Source of the DNA: Vibrio crassostreae
Lineage (GTDB): Bacteria > Pseudomonadota > Gammaproteobacteria > Enterobacterales > Vibrionaceae
Assembly (NCBI RefSeq): GCF_024347415.1
Contig: NZ_AP025478.1
Coordinates: 1-64,000 of the forward strand
Length of the DNA stretch: 64,000 nucleotides
Direction: 5' to 3'
Shown here in pieces: positions 15,805 to 25,058 of the stretch. Within the stretch, counting starts at the first letter, position 1; each line of letters opens with the position of its first letter. A model generated the notes under the pieces. It did no database searches, was not told where the DNA came from, and worked only from the letters and a program-made list of their open reading frames with translations. Both the position numbers and the translations under genes were made by a program.

Positions 15805-17096
15805 GCTATATTAGACTCACTCAGAAAAAGATTAAGTATTTATTGCCCCAACCCAAAACTTATGTTGTTTGGGATACAAAGCAATATGGGTTTGGGGTGC
15901 GAGTAGGCAAAGACGCTTCCCGTTTTTATGTCATGAAGACAGGCGGTGGCAATAAGATTATAGCGCCTGTCGATAGTCTATCTCTTCGTCAGGCTCGTCA
16001 AAAAACGTTAAGCCTGATGCAGGATAATGATAAGAGTAGGGCAATTGGGGCGATGCGTTTTGATGCATTGGTACAGGGTGAATGGTTACAAAAAGTGTGC
16101 TCAACATGGAAAACCAGCTCACAGGGAGGGGCAAGAGGGGCATTAAATAAACACTTATTACCAGAGTTTGGGCATTACCCCGTCACTCGTATTGATTCGT
16201 GTCATGTGCAGCGTTGGTTTGATGAGTTAAGCCAAGACTATACTGGAGCGGCTAATCGCACTCTTGATGTGCTGCGTTCCATTTTTAAATATGCCGAGAG
16301 ACAAGGGTATTGCTTAAAAAATCCTTGCGATGGTATCAAGCAGAACCGAAAAAAGAAGTTGAATCGCTTTTTAAGTCTGGATGAATTATCGCGACTTGAA
16401 GGGGCTTTACGAACGGTTAGTCAGCAGGGAGAAATTGAGGCGTGTTGCTGTCAGGTCATAAAGCTGGTGCTTTTGACGGGGTGTCGGATTTCAGAGGTGA
16501 CGGGATTGCAATGGTCCTTTATCAAAGGAGATGAATGGCATTTGCCAGACAGTAAAACGGGGGCGAAAGTGGTTTATGTGGGTAAAGATGCTCGAAAACT
16601 CCTTTCGGAAATAGGGAAACAGTTTTTTGACTCTAGTGGTAATGATGTTTTTTCACCTCTTCGCTGTTATGTGAGTCGGCCTACTAAGGTTGGGATGGTA
16701 TGGCAAAGAGTACGGGTGTTAGCCGATATTGCAGATGTACGTATTCATGACTTACGTCATACTTTTGCCAGTTATGCGGTGCTGGAAGGTTATCCGCTCC
16801 CGATGGTCGCTAAGCTCCTTGGTCATAAACGTATCTCTTCAACACTTCGTTATATGCATGTCAGTGAGCACCATGTGACAGAGGCAGTAGATACTCTGGG
16901 GGCGGTAATAACGGGAATATTAGTCGAGCCTAAAGAAGTACAGCCCAGAAAACGAAAACGTACCACAAAGGCATTGAAGGCAGACAAACCTAACCCCGAA
17001 CCAAAGGCAATAAAAGGGAAATTCAACATTTTGCCAGAATTAACGGATGAGCAGATAAGTGATATTAGAGCTGAGTTGGATTTTTTGAGTTGGTAG
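15801..17096 (+). CDS. Tyrosine recombinase/integrase 2
   Basis: This 431-residue integrase has the same layout as its upstream neighbour: an arm-binding start (YGFGVRVGKDASRFYVM), core-binding domain, and catalytic residues in LLTGCRISEVTGLQW, HDLRHTFAS, LLGHKRISST and LRYMHV. A basic, proline-rich C-terminal extension follows (about residues 370-410). The start overlaps the previous stop by ATGA. The two are diverged copies with conserved active sites, which suggests they act together, as in some paired-integrase islands. A weak terminator hairpin follows (17115-17137). Confidence 0.88.
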   Translation: MSYIRLTQKKIKYLLPQPKTYVVWDTKQYGFGVRVGKDASRFYVMKTGGGNKIIAPVDSLSLRQARQKTLSLMQDNDKSRAIGAMRFDALVQGEWLQKVCSTWKTSSQGGARGALNKHLLPEFGHYPVTRIDSCHVQRWFDELSQDYTGAANRTLDVLRSIFKYAERQGYCLKNPCDGIKQNRKKKLNRFLSLDELSRLEGALRTVSQQGEIEACCCQVIKLVLLTGCRISEVTGLQWSFIKGDEWHLPDSKTGAKVVYVGKDARKLLSEIGKQFFDSSGNDVFSPLRCYVSRPTKVGMVWQRVRVLADIADVRIHDLRHTFASYAVLEGYPLPMVAKLLGHKRISSTLRYMHVSEHHVTEAVDTLGAVITGILVEPKEVQPRKRKRTTKALKADKPNPEPKAIKGKFNILPELTDEQISDIRAELDFLSW

Positions 17097-17294
17097 TTAT
17101 CTTGAATCCCTATAAAGCCACTTTTTGGGAGTGGCTTATCCTATTATTGCCCATTATTATATTCGGCCATCAACATGCGCGTTCGTAGACAACTGGAATT
17201 TACCCAACCCCTGATCATGTGACGATAACAAGACTCATGCAGTAAAAATGACTTTTTATGTTGGTAAGGTCGCTTCGGGACAAAAGCGAGATAG

Positions 17295-17321
17295 AAAAAA
17301 CCAGCGCAAGTTGCACTGGTT
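17295..17321 (-). terminator. Terminator of the toxin-antitoxin-chaperone operon
   Basis: On the minus strand, arms AACCAGTGCAA and TTGCGCTGGTT are followed by six T residues. It sits 17 bp after the stop of the SecB-like gene. Confidence 0.75.
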
Positions 17322-17337
17322 GGCAAGAGAGTGTTAG

Positions 17338-17802
17338 TTATTTAGTAAATTGCACGGTAGGAAGAACAACTCTTGGTAGTCTCATTCGCTCACATTGGGA
17401 GCTTAAATATTCTCGCCAGTACGGCCAAACATGGTAACTAGCATTTTTTAATGAGAACTCATCGATACACTCTTGAGCTAAAGGGGAGTTCATTCTGTAC
17501 TCAGCAATGAAGTCACTTTCAATAGCGGCTTTGACATCTGGTTCATCAGTATTTTCAGATGGAACAATCCATCGAGTACCAAGGCGTACGAAGACTCGAA
17601 GTAGCTCACCGTCGTCTTCAATTTGAACCATTTCACTTTTGTGTACAACGTGCATTTGCTGAACATGGATCTCTTGCATCTCATTAGATGATTTGGGATC
17701 AAAGTCGTCAGCACAGAATGCTCTTGCACCCTTCTGATACACATCTTCAATTACTAGGTTTTCAATGGCTTTCTGTAATTGGTTGCTATTTTTACTAGCC
17801 AT
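17338..17802 (-). CDS. SecB-like chaperone of a toxin-antitoxin-chaperone module
   Basis: This 154-residue protein resembles the SecB-like fold. It has beta-rich strands with the alternating pattern EIHVQQMHVVHKSEMVQIE, then IESDFIAEYRMN, and a C-terminal NASYHVWPYWREYLSSQCERMRLPRVVLP that corresponds to the SecB segment PYARE...RGTFP. SecB-like chaperones that sit with an antitoxin stabilise it and release the toxin when they are diverted, for example by phage proteins. The start overlaps the upstream antitoxin by 8 bases, so translation is coupled. A terminator follows. A general SecB function is unlikely given this setting. Confidence 0.65.
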   Translation of the reverse strand: MASKNSNQLQKAIENLVIEDVYQKGARAFCADDFDPKSSNEMQEIHVQQMHVVHKSEMVQIEDDGELLRVFVRLGTRWIVPSENTDEPDVKAAIESDFIAEYRMNSPLAQECIDEFSLKNASYHVWPYWREYLSSQCERMRLPRVVLPTVQFTK

Positions 17803-18328
17803 AATTAGCCTCTAAAGAAAACTCATGTTTGTTCAGAATATGAGTTCTCTTGATATTAGATCTATCTTGAAAGTTAACTACTTTGACAGTAGTCCAGTCA
17901 GCAGCAATTTGACGCTTTACACCAGCATTAGCCATTAACTTATCGAGAGAAGCTGGCACATCACGAGCGACTCTGATTAGTCTATCCATTGCTTCGGATT
18001 GCATTACGTCATCAGACTCATATTTAGAAAATGCTACTGGGCCGCCGCCAAATATTTTTGCTGCATCCTCTTGGCTGAGATCCCAGCTTTTACGAAGCTC
18101 ACGCACTTCAGCACCGGTCAGAAGACCTTGTACTTGTTTTTTGAAAGCAATCATTGAGCGTTTGTTTACGCGTGCATCGGCTGCGGTAGCTTGTTCACTT
18201 CCGCAAGCGTCGCAGATTGAGAATTGGCTGACAATATTACCTTCATTCCCCATGTGCTCTACATGAATCATTTCCTGCTCAGTGCTCAAGTGGCCTTCTT
18301 CGCAGATTGGACAGATTTTAGTTGCCAT
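17795..18328 (-). CDS. MqsA-like antitoxin/repressor
   Basis: This 177-residue protein has an N-terminal zinc-binding half with CPICEEG and CDACGS (four cysteines) and a C-terminal helix-turn-helix (TGAEVRELRKSWDLSQEDAA, then FGGGPVAFSKYE). That is the two-domain plan of MqsA/YgiT antitoxins. The extra C-terminal tail (about residues 135-177) beyond standard MqsA length could be the chaperone-addiction segment seen in other three-part systems. It lies ten bases after the putative toxin and overlaps the SecB-like gene. Confidence 0.75.
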   Translation of the reverse strand: MATKICPICEEGHLSTEQEMIHVEHMGNEGNIVSQFSICDACGSEQATAADARVNKRSMIAFKKQVQGLLTGAEVRELRKSWDLSQEDAAKIFGGGPVAFSKYESDDVMQSEAMDRLIRVARDVPASLDKLMANAGVKRQIAADWTTVKVVNFQDRSNIKRTHILNKHEFSLEANYG

Positions 18329-18338
18329 TTTTTAGCCC

Positions 18339-18767
18339 TTATTGCGAAACATGACAAGACACAAGCAAAAGAATCTTACCTGTCTTACCAATCGCAAACT
18401 TTACATAGTAGTTACAGCTAATGTACTTGTAAGCGTACTCTATCCACTCTTCTCTTTGTAGACGGTAGCTATCACAAGCCGCCCAAGGACCTGTTGGTTT
18501 CTGTACGCACCATTCAGATTTTAAGTATTGCCCTTGTTTTATTGCTTGTTTTAATAATTCATTAATATCGTCGGTATCTAATGCTAGATTTTGGATATCT
18601 GTTTTGCATTGTCGTGTCCAAGGAATAGGCGTATTACCTTCAGATTCAAGAATCTTAAGGACGACTTCTTTTTCATACAACGGGCCGACTATGTTAATAC
18701 GTCCTGTTGTTGTGCTTGTAGGTGGATCCTGCTCAAAAGCACTAACGTTGCGCTGATTATTTACCAT
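18339..18767 (-). CDS. Putative toxin of the toxin-antitoxin-chaperone operon
   Basis: This 142-residue protein is the first gene of the operon, followed ten bases later by an MqsA-like antitoxin and then the SecB-like chaperone. The C-terminal pattern (YYVKFAIGKTGKILLLVSCH) loosely recalls the end of MqsR-type mRNA interferases, and a central region (LKSEWCVQKPTGPWAACDSY, REEWIEYAYK) looks conserved-enzyme-like. The family is not settled. Assignment as toxin rests on operon order. An alternative is another RNA-targeting or ADP-ribosylating toxin, as in CmdTAC-type phage-defence modules. Confidence 0.5.
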   Translation of the reverse strand: MVNNQRNVSAFEQDPPTSTTTGRINIVGPLYEKEVVLKILESEGNTPIPWTRQCKTDIQNLALDTDDINELLKQAIKQGQYLKSEWCVQKPTGPWAACDSYRLQREEWIEYAYKYISCNYYVKFAIGKTGKILLLVSCHVSQ

Positions 18768-18909
18768 TATGGTAAGTTTTTCCAGTTTTTTATAGTATTT
18801 GCACTTTCTAGTTTTAAAAATGCGGCGTTTTTATGCAATCAATCATACATGGCACATCATATGTGTAGCAATGATGTCTGTTTCATGATGGCACAAAATA
18901 TTTGTTGCA

Positions 18910-19506
18910 CTAAGTCTCACAATTCTCTGAAATCCTTAGTGCATCTTCAATCTCGACACCAAGGTATTCAATCGTGCTTTCTAACTTAGCATGACCAAGA
19001 AGTAACTGAATAGCCCTAAGATTCTTCGTTTTAGCGTAGATCAAAGAAGCCTTGGTTCTGCGCAGTGAATGCGTGCCGTATTGCGTTTTATCGAGTCCTA
19101 TATCAGTAACCCATCGATTAACCATGGTGGTGTAGTAATGGTACGAGATGGGCTGCCCCTCACGGCGTGGGCTTGGAAACAGATAGTCTGTTGGTAACAA
19201 CGATTTTTGGATGATCCATTGTGACAAGGTTTGCTGAGTCTTGGGCGTGATCTCGAAGTGTACTTCTTGCTGGGTCTTCTGCTGTTTCACTATGGTTCTC
19301 GACATTACGCAGCCACTGCGACTGACATCTTGCACTTTCAAATTACGTAAATCACACGACCTCAACTTACAGTCGATTGCTAGATTGAACAGTGCCAACT
19401 CAAACAAGCGTTCTTCCAATTCAAGTCGAATACGGATACGCCAAATGTCCTCTAGTTTGAAGGCTTTCTTCTGACCTACACGCTTTCCTTTATTCCAAGC
19501 TTCCAT
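18910..19506 (-). CDS. Small tyrosine recombinase (catalytic-domain-only)
   Basis: This 198-residue protein consists almost only of a catalytic domain: KLRSCDLRNLKVQD (Arg), GTHSLRRTKAS (His-x-x-Arg), LLGHAKLES (His) and IEYLGVE (Tyr). It has the size of FimB/FimE-type recombinases and lacks the arm- and core-binding domains of large integrases. It is divergent from the hsd operon that starts 110 bp away. It could invert or excise a nearby segment, or be a remnant of island mobility. No invertible repeat pair was found around the intervening promoter region by eye. Confidence 0.82.
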   Translation of the reverse strand: MEAWNKGKRVGQKKAFKLEDIWRIRIRLELEERLFELALFNLAIDCKLRSCDLRNLKVQDVSRSGCVMSRTIVKQQKTQQEVHFEITPKTQQTLSQWIIQKSLLPTDYLFPSPRREGQPISYHYYTTMVNRWVTDIGLDKTQYGTHSLRRTKASLIYAKTKNLRAIQLLLGHAKLESTIEYLGVEIEDALRISENCET

Positions 19507-19616
19507 AATGTGCTCCTTACTTCATAAAAATGCTCTTTAAGTAAGGCAGAAATCAAAGACAATGCTGCATCCAGTGGTATGATTGACGGAATATTTCTAT
19601 AACAAGAAAACTTCTA

Positions 19617-21320
19617 ATGAATCAAACAGAACAACAGTATTTGAAAGAGCTTGAAGGCAAGCTTTGGAACGCCGCAGACAAGCTACGCTCAACGCTAGAC
19701 GCGGCGCAGTACAAACACGCAGTGTTAGGTCTAATCTTCGTTAAATACGTCTCTGATGCGTTTAACCTGCGTCAGGATGAAATCAAAGCCGACATTGCTA
19801 ACCCTGAGCACGAATACTACTTAGATCCTGCTGATTACTCTGAAGAAGAGCTAGTGGCAGAGATTGCTATTGAACTAGAACAGCGTGATTTCTACACAGA
19901 GAAAAATGTGTTCTGGCTACCTACGGAATCGCGTTGGCAGTTCCTGCAAGACAATGGCCCATTAGTTATTGGTGGGGCTGAACTTGATATTAATGGTAAG
20001 CCTAAGAAGATCACTTCTGTTGGTCATTTAATTGATAACGCACTTGAAGGTATCGAGCGTGATAACCCGAAACTGAAAGGTGTGCTTAATAAGCTGTACT
20101 CTGGTTTGAAAATTGACCAAGCAAAGTTGAATGAACTCATCAACTTGATTGCCACCATCCCGTTTGTTCATGCTGATTTAAACAGCAAAGACATCCTTGG
20201 TCATGTATATGAATACATGTTGGGTCAGTTTGCTTTGGCAGAGGGAAAACGCGGAGGATCTTACTATACGCCAGCCTCGATTGTTTCTATGATCGTTGAG
20301 ATGATTGAACCGTTTGAAGGTCGAGTCTATGATCCTGCAATGGGTTCTGGTGGTTTCTTTGTTCAATCAGAGAAGTTCATCGAACGCCATGCAAACGAGA
20401 AGAAGGTTGATGCCCTTACTCAGAAACAGAAGATCTCTATCTACGGTCAGGAATACAACCATACAACATGGCAACTAGCGGCGATGAACATGGCGATCCG
20501 TGGTCTTGATTACGATTTTGGTAAAGAACCAGCAAGTACCTATACCAATGTTCAGCACCCTGATTTACGTGCCGACTTCATCATGGCTAACCCTCCATTC
20601 AACATGAAAGAGTGGAACACGGGCGTAGATGATAACGATCCTCGCTTCAAATACGGCCAACCACCATCAGGCAACGCTAACTTCGCATGGATGCAGCACA
20701 TGCTTCATCACCTTGCTCCTGAAGGCTCTCAGGCGCTTCTGTTGGCAAATGGCTCCATGAGTTCAACGACCAACAACGAAGGCACTATTCGTCAGGCGTT
20801 AATCGAGAATGACTTGATTGAATGTATGGTTGCGCTTCCCGGTCAATTGTTTACCAACACACAGATCCCTGCTTGTATCTGGTTCTTAACTAAGAACAAG
20901 AACCCTCGCGTTGATAAAGCGGGTCGTAAACTGCGTGGTCGTAAAGGTGAAGTGCTGTTTATCGATGCGCGTAACCTTGGTTTCATGAAAGATCGTGTAT
21001 TACGTGACTTCAGCTTTGATGATATTAAGAAAGTAGCTGACCTATTTCATGCATGGAAAACAGGTGAAGAAGTTCATGGCTTAGCTTATGAAGATCAGGC
21101 TGGTTTTTGTAAATCTGTAACGCTAGAAGAAATTACTAAGCATAATTTTGTTCTGACTCCCGGTCGTTATGTTGGCGCTGTTGAGGAAGAGAGTGATGGT
21201 GTTCCTTTTGCTGAGAAGATGGCAAAACTGACCTCGAAATTAAGTGAGCAGTTTGTAGAATCTGCAACGTTAGAAGCAGAGATCAAGATGAACCTAGCGG
21301 GGTTGGGCTATGAGCTGTAA
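19617..21320 (+). CDS. hsdM: Type I restriction-modification methyltransferase subunit
   Basis: This 567-residue HsdM has an N-terminal helical domain (EQQYLKELEGKLWNAADKLR) and the N6-adenine methylase motifs: SAM-binding DPAMGSGGFF near residue 240 and catalytic NPPF near residue 325. Length and the GSYYTPASIV segment fit the family. It forms the M2S modification enzyme with HsdS and the full restriction complex with HsdR. Its stop overlaps the hsdS start by 11 bases. It is the first gene of a five-gene operon with short or negative gaps. Confidence 0.95.
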   Translation: MNQTEQQYLKELEGKLWNAADKLRSTLDAAQYKHAVLGLIFVKYVSDAFNLRQDEIKADIANPEHEYYLDPADYSEEELVAEIAIELEQRDFYTEKNVFWLPTESRWQFLQDNGPLVIGGAELDINGKPKKITSVGHLIDNALEGIERDNPKLKGVLNKLYSGLKIDQAKLNELINLIATIPFVHADLNSKDILGHVYEYMLGQFALAEGKRGGSYYTPASIVSMIVEMIEPFEGRVYDPAMGSGGFFVQSEKFIERHANEKKVDALTQKQKISIYGQEYNHTTWQLAAMNMAIRGLDYDFGKEPASTYTNVQHPDLRADFIMANPPFNMKEWNTGVDDNDPRFKYGQPPSGNANFAWMQHMLHHLAPEGSQALLLANGSMSSTTNNEGTIRQALIENDLIECMVALPGQLFTNTQIPACIWFLTKNKNPRVDKAGRKLRGRKGEVLFIDARNLGFMKDRVLRDFSFDDIKKVADLFHAWKTGEEVHGLAYEDQAGFCKSVTLEEITKHNFVLTPGRYVGAVEEESDGVPFAEKMAKLTSKLSEQFVESATLEAEIKMNLAGLGYEL

Positions 21321-22557
21321 TTGGCCTCAGGTGAAACTTGGAGAACTTGTTGAAATCACTTCAAGTAAACGGGTCAAAATGGCTGACTACGTTGAAAAGG
21401 GAGTTCCTTTCTTTCGCTCTAAAGAGGTAATAGAGCGTTACAAAGGAAATGCGATAACTACCGAATTATACATAACGGAAGAACACTACCAAACTATCAA
21501 AGATAAATTTGGAGCGCCTGAAGAAGGTCATATATTGCTTACATCGGTAGGCACTCTTGGTATACCTTATCAAGTACAGGCGAATGATAAGTTTTACTTT
21601 AAAGATGGAAACTTAACTTGGTTTAAAGAATTTGCCGATGCCATCGATGCGGAGTTTTTATTTTATTGGTTAACATCTCCAATAGCGAAAAGAAAGTTTG
21701 GTGAGATAACAATCGGTTCAACACAAAAAGCACTGACCATTGTTGCCCTTAAAGGGATTGAAATTGATTTGCCACCCAAAAATGTTCAAAAGCAAGTGGT
21801 GCAAATAGTTAAATCTTTAGATAAGAAACTCTCAAACAATCGTGGTGTTAATAAGACTCTAGAACAAATGGCTCAAACCATTTTTAAATCGTGGTTTGTC
21901 GATTTCGATCCAGTAAAAGCCAAAATGAACGGCGAGCTACCAGAGGGTATAGATGCAGCCACTGCCTCGCTATTCCCAGAAAAGCTCGTTGAGTCTGAGT
22001 TGGGTTTGATCCCTGAAGGCTGGGAGCCTAAACAACTCAAAGATGTACTTGAGCTAGCCTATGGTAAAGCTCTTAAGAAAACTGACCGTGTAGCTGGTGA
22101 TGTTCCCGTGTATGGCTCGGGTGGTTTGACGGGATACCATAATCAAAGCCTCGTGGAAGGCCCCGGAATCATTGTTGGTCGTAAAGGTACTGTTGGCTCT
22201 GTGTACTGGGAACCCAAAGCATTTTATCCAATTGATACAGTCTTCTACGTGAAACCGAAAGCAGGTTATTCACTGAAATATTGCCACTTAGTATTACAAA
22301 ATCTTGGCTTGAAAGACATGAACACGGATGCTGCCGTACCGGGATTAAATCGAAACAATGCATATCGTCTCGATGTGATTACGCCTAGTGAGTGTGTACT
22401 CAAAAAGTTTGAAGAAATGATGCAGTCTTTCCAGTCAAAGGTTGATGCCAACAATGCACAAAATGCAAGCTTGGAGTCTTTACGCGATACGCTACTTCCC
22501 AAATTACTTTCCGGCGAGTTTATTTTAACTGATTCTTCAGAGGCTAAAAATGTCTAA
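21310..22557 (+). CDS. hsdS: Type I restriction specificity subunit
   Basis: This 415-residue HsdS has two target-recognition domains, one starting at the N-terminus (WPQVKLGELVEITSSKRVK) and one at about residue 235 (GWEPKQLKDVLELAYGKAL). Each is followed by the conserved helical spacer (KSLDKKLSNNRGVNKTLEQM, and QSKVDANNAQNASLESLRDT). It therefore recognises a bipartite sequence that cannot be read from the protein. It overlaps hsdM upstream and the coiled-coil gene downstream by 8 bases. Both domains look intact, so the specificity should be functional. Confidence 0.93.
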   Translation: MSCNWPQVKLGELVEITSSKRVKMADYVEKGVPFFRSKEVIERYKGNAITTELYITEEHYQTIKDKFGAPEEGHILLTSVGTLGIPYQVQANDKFYFKDGNLTWFKEFADAIDAEFLFYWLTSPIAKRKFGEITIGSTQKALTIVALKGIEIDLPPKNVQKQVVQIVKSLDKKLSNNRGVNKTLEQMAQTIFKSWFVDFDPVKAKMNGELPEGIDAATASLFPEKLVESELGLIPEGWEPKQLKDVLELAYGKALKKTDRVAGDVPVYGSGGLTGYHNQSLVEGPGIIVGRKGTVGSVYWEPKAFYPIDTVFYVKPKAGYSLKYCHLVLQNLGLKDMNTDAAVPGLNRNNAYRLDVITPSECVLKKFEEMMQSFQSKVDANNAQNASLESLRDTLLPKLLSGEFILTDSSEAKNV

Positions 22558-23824
22558 TTGGACAGAAAAATTAAGTAATCATCCGCTGCACGATACACTT
22601 GACCAATTACTAAGTTGGGTTCAGCTTGAAGTTGACACTATCACTGACGATATCTCTGAAGTACGACGTTTTGAAAATGTTATTAGGAGAGTGCAACATA
22701 ATCTCAAACAGGTAGACCCTGAATTTGTTGCAATTAATGAATTAGATGCTTTTAACACTGCACTTAGACATCAAAATGTTTGGAACCAAGTAAACAGCTT
22801 CCATAGCAATGGAAATGCGGCTCATATTCGTAATGCAAATAACCAATTAACTAACGCCCTTGCCAACAAATACTGGTTAGTATCTCCAATGGAAGGGGGG
22901 CCAAAAGTTGAACAAGATCATTTGCGAGAAATCTATGATGATTTAGCTAGCAAATTTCAAGATTTAAAAGATAAGCTCGAAAACCTGCAAAAAGAAAAGG
23001 GTGAACTAGAGACAGTTATCGAAAATAGAAGGCAAGAAGTTGATCAACAGATATCACAGTGGCAACAACAATTTTCTGATGCTCAAGAAAAACGCTCTGA
23101 AAACTATCAGGATTGGAAGAGTAGCTTAGATAAAGATATCCGAGGTGACTCAAAGCAGCTAAAAACAGACACTGCTAATGAATTAAATTCTATAAAAAAA
23201 GAAACCTTATCTGCTCTAGATGACTTGAAAACACAGTCAGAAAATAAGCACAAACAAATTCAAGAACTGTATGAATTAGCTTCCGGAGATAGTATTTCTG
23301 GTGGCTATACTAAAACAGCCAAAAATGAAGAAGAACAGGCGAATTTATGGCGTTGGCTGTCACTTTCTTTTGTACTAGCAACTGTTTTCTGGATTTATTC
23401 TGCTTACGATGAGTATCGAGCTGAGTCCCCCTCACAAGTGAAAGTAACAGCTACAGTAAAACAAAGCCCAATATCGCACACAAGCTCAACAGAAAAAGTA
23501 GAAGGCTTCAACTGGTCGAAGTATCTTCTCACATTTTCTTTAACTGGTGTGCTGTTGTTTGGAGCTGGATATACAGCTCAGCAGTCTTCAAAACATAGGG
23601 AAGAAGCAAGAAGAACAAGGCGCTTTGCTTTGCAAGTAAAAGCTCTTGATCCTTATATCAGTTCTCTTGATTTTCAGGATCAAACAGAGATTAAGAAAAA
23701 GCTTACAGAGAAGTTTTTTAATGGCGTCGATCATACAGCCCCCCTTCCTGATACCACCTCAATTTCACCAAAAGTCGCTTCACAACTAGTGCAAGCTCTC
23801 ACTGATATTGCAAAAGGGAAGTAA
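22550..23824 (+). CDS. Coiled-coil membrane protein embedded in the type I RM operon
   Basis: This 424-residue protein has an N-terminal soluble domain (about 1-125), a long coiled coil (about 125-250), two transmembrane helices (about 272-291, WRWLSLSFVLATVFWIYSAY, and 325-343) and a C-terminal cytoplasmic helical tail. I do not recognise a named family. Its start overlaps hsdS by 8 bases and it shares the operon's direction, so it is co-expressed with the restriction system. Membrane-anchored coiled coils are frequent in defence operons, where they may sense or execute at the membrane. Any link here is inference. Confidence 0.7.
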   Translation: MSNWTEKLSNHPLHDTLDQLLSWVQLEVDTITDDISEVRRFENVIRRVQHNLKQVDPEFVAINELDAFNTALRHQNVWNQVNSFHSNGNAAHIRNANNQLTNALANKYWLVSPMEGGPKVEQDHLREIYDDLASKFQDLKDKLENLQKEKGELETVIENRRQEVDQQISQWQQQFSDAQEKRSENYQDWKSSLDKDIRGDSKQLKTDTANELNSIKKETLSALDDLKTQSENKHKQIQELYELASGDSISGGYTKTAKNEEEQANLWRWLSLSFVLATVFWIYSAYDEYRAESPSQVKVTATVKQSPISHTSSTEKVEGFNWSKYLLTFSLTGVLLFGAGYTAQQSSKHREEARRTRRFALQVKALDPYISSLDFQDQTEIKKKLTEKFFNGVDHTAPLPDTTSISPKVASQLVQALTDIAKGK

Positions 23825-23909
23825 TGATTTACAAGAGCACGGTTAACTCGCTTTCCGGCGAAATCGAGTTAGACAAAGTGTTAGACGTTTAAAATAAGGA
23901 CATTAAGAC

Positions 23910-25058
23910 GTGTTTAAAATTGATAAGGAATCCAACCGAATTTCAAGAATAGAAACTAAACGTTTTAGTGATCTTGGTTTTCGAGAACGTGATCACCTGC
24001 AAGAATGGCTAGCGAACCAACCAGACGCTTTAGGTGAAGAGCTACTTATCATTCAAAAAGAATTCGATGGGTTTGATGATACGAGAGAGCGCCTTGATCT
24101 ATTAGCTATGGATAAAGACGGGAACCTTATCATTATAGAAAACAAGCTTGATGATACTGGTCGTGATGTCATGTGGCAGGCTCTTAAATATGCGTCTTAT
24201 TGTTCTAATCTAACCAAGTCACAAATTGTCGATATTTATCAGGGCTATCTAATTAAGTATTGCGGTGGTGGTGATGCAAAATCTCAATTATGTGAATTTC
24301 TAGATGCTCCTGATTTGAGTGAAGTCGTTCTTAACTCTGGTATGAATCAACGCTTGATGTTAGTTGCAGCCAACTTTAGAAAAGAAGTAACAAGTACGGC
24401 ATTGTGGTTATTGAATCATGGCATTCAGGTTCAATGCTTTAAAGTGACGCCTTATTCAATGGCTGAAGATCTTTTTCTTAACGTTGAGCAGATCATTCCG
24501 ACTCCTGAAGCTAAGGAATTGATGATTGGAATGAATGCCAAAGAAGCTGAAGAAAAGAACACAGAAGCAGAAATTAAGAATCGACACCGAATCAGAATGG
24601 CCTTTTGGGAGAGAGCATTAGAATCCATGAAGGGTAGCCAATGCGATTTGTTCAACAATATCAATCCAAGCAAAGATCACTGGCTAAGTGCTGGCTCCGG
24701 TGTTCGTTCTTGTCCGTTTACCTTGATCTTTGGTGTTAGAGAGGTTCGAGTTCAGCTTGAAATGACTCGTACTGGAGGTTTGGAAAATAAGTTCTTGTTT
24801 GACCAGTTACTAGAACAGATAAGTCCAATCGAATCCTCTTTTGGTCAACCTTTGGAGTGGTTGCGGTTAGATGATAAAAAAGCATCTAGAGTTCAGCTAC
24901 GAAAAGAGTTTGATGGGTACGATCGAGAACAATGGCAAGAGATGATTGACTGGCTAGTCGAGCACATGATCTTACTCGAAAAAGCGTTTAAATCTCCACT
25001 TCAAGTGGCAAGTGATAAATTAAAAAATACTACTTTTGAGGGTGGAGCCGAGGCATGA
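23910..25058 (+). CDS. PD-(D/E)XK-like nuclease with DUF4268-like C-terminus, inside the type I RM operon
   Basis: This 382-residue protein has an N-terminal restriction-endonuclease-like core with the motif RLDLLAMDKDGNLIIIENK (Asp then Glu-x-Lys), as in DUF91/NucS-type nucleases. A C-terminal region (about residues 225-370) with RIRMAFWERALESMK and YDREQWQEMIDWL resembles DUF4268. The start is a GTG supported by AAGGA nine bases upstream. The stop overlaps hsdR by four bases. Such proteins are found next to restriction systems and could add a second cleavage activity. The role has not been demonstrated as far as I know. Confidence 0.75.
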   Translation: MFKIDKESNRISRIETKRFSDLGFRERDHLQEWLANQPDALGEELLIIQKEFDGFDDTRERLDLLAMDKDGNLIIIENKLDDTGRDVMWQALKYASYCSNLTKSQIVDIYQGYLIKYCGGGDAKSQLCEFLDAPDLSEVVLNSGMNQRLMLVAANFRKEVTSTALWLLNHGIQVQCFKVTPYSMAEDLFLNVEQIIPTPEAKELMIGMNAKEAEEKNTEAEIKNRHRIRMAFWERALESMKGSQCDLFNNINPSKDHWLSAGSGVRSCPFTLIFGVREVRVQLEMTRTGGLENKFLFDQLLEQISPIESSFGQPLEWLRLDDKKASRVQLRKEFDGYDREQWQEMIDWLVEHMILLEKAFKSPLQVASDKLKNTTFEGGAEA

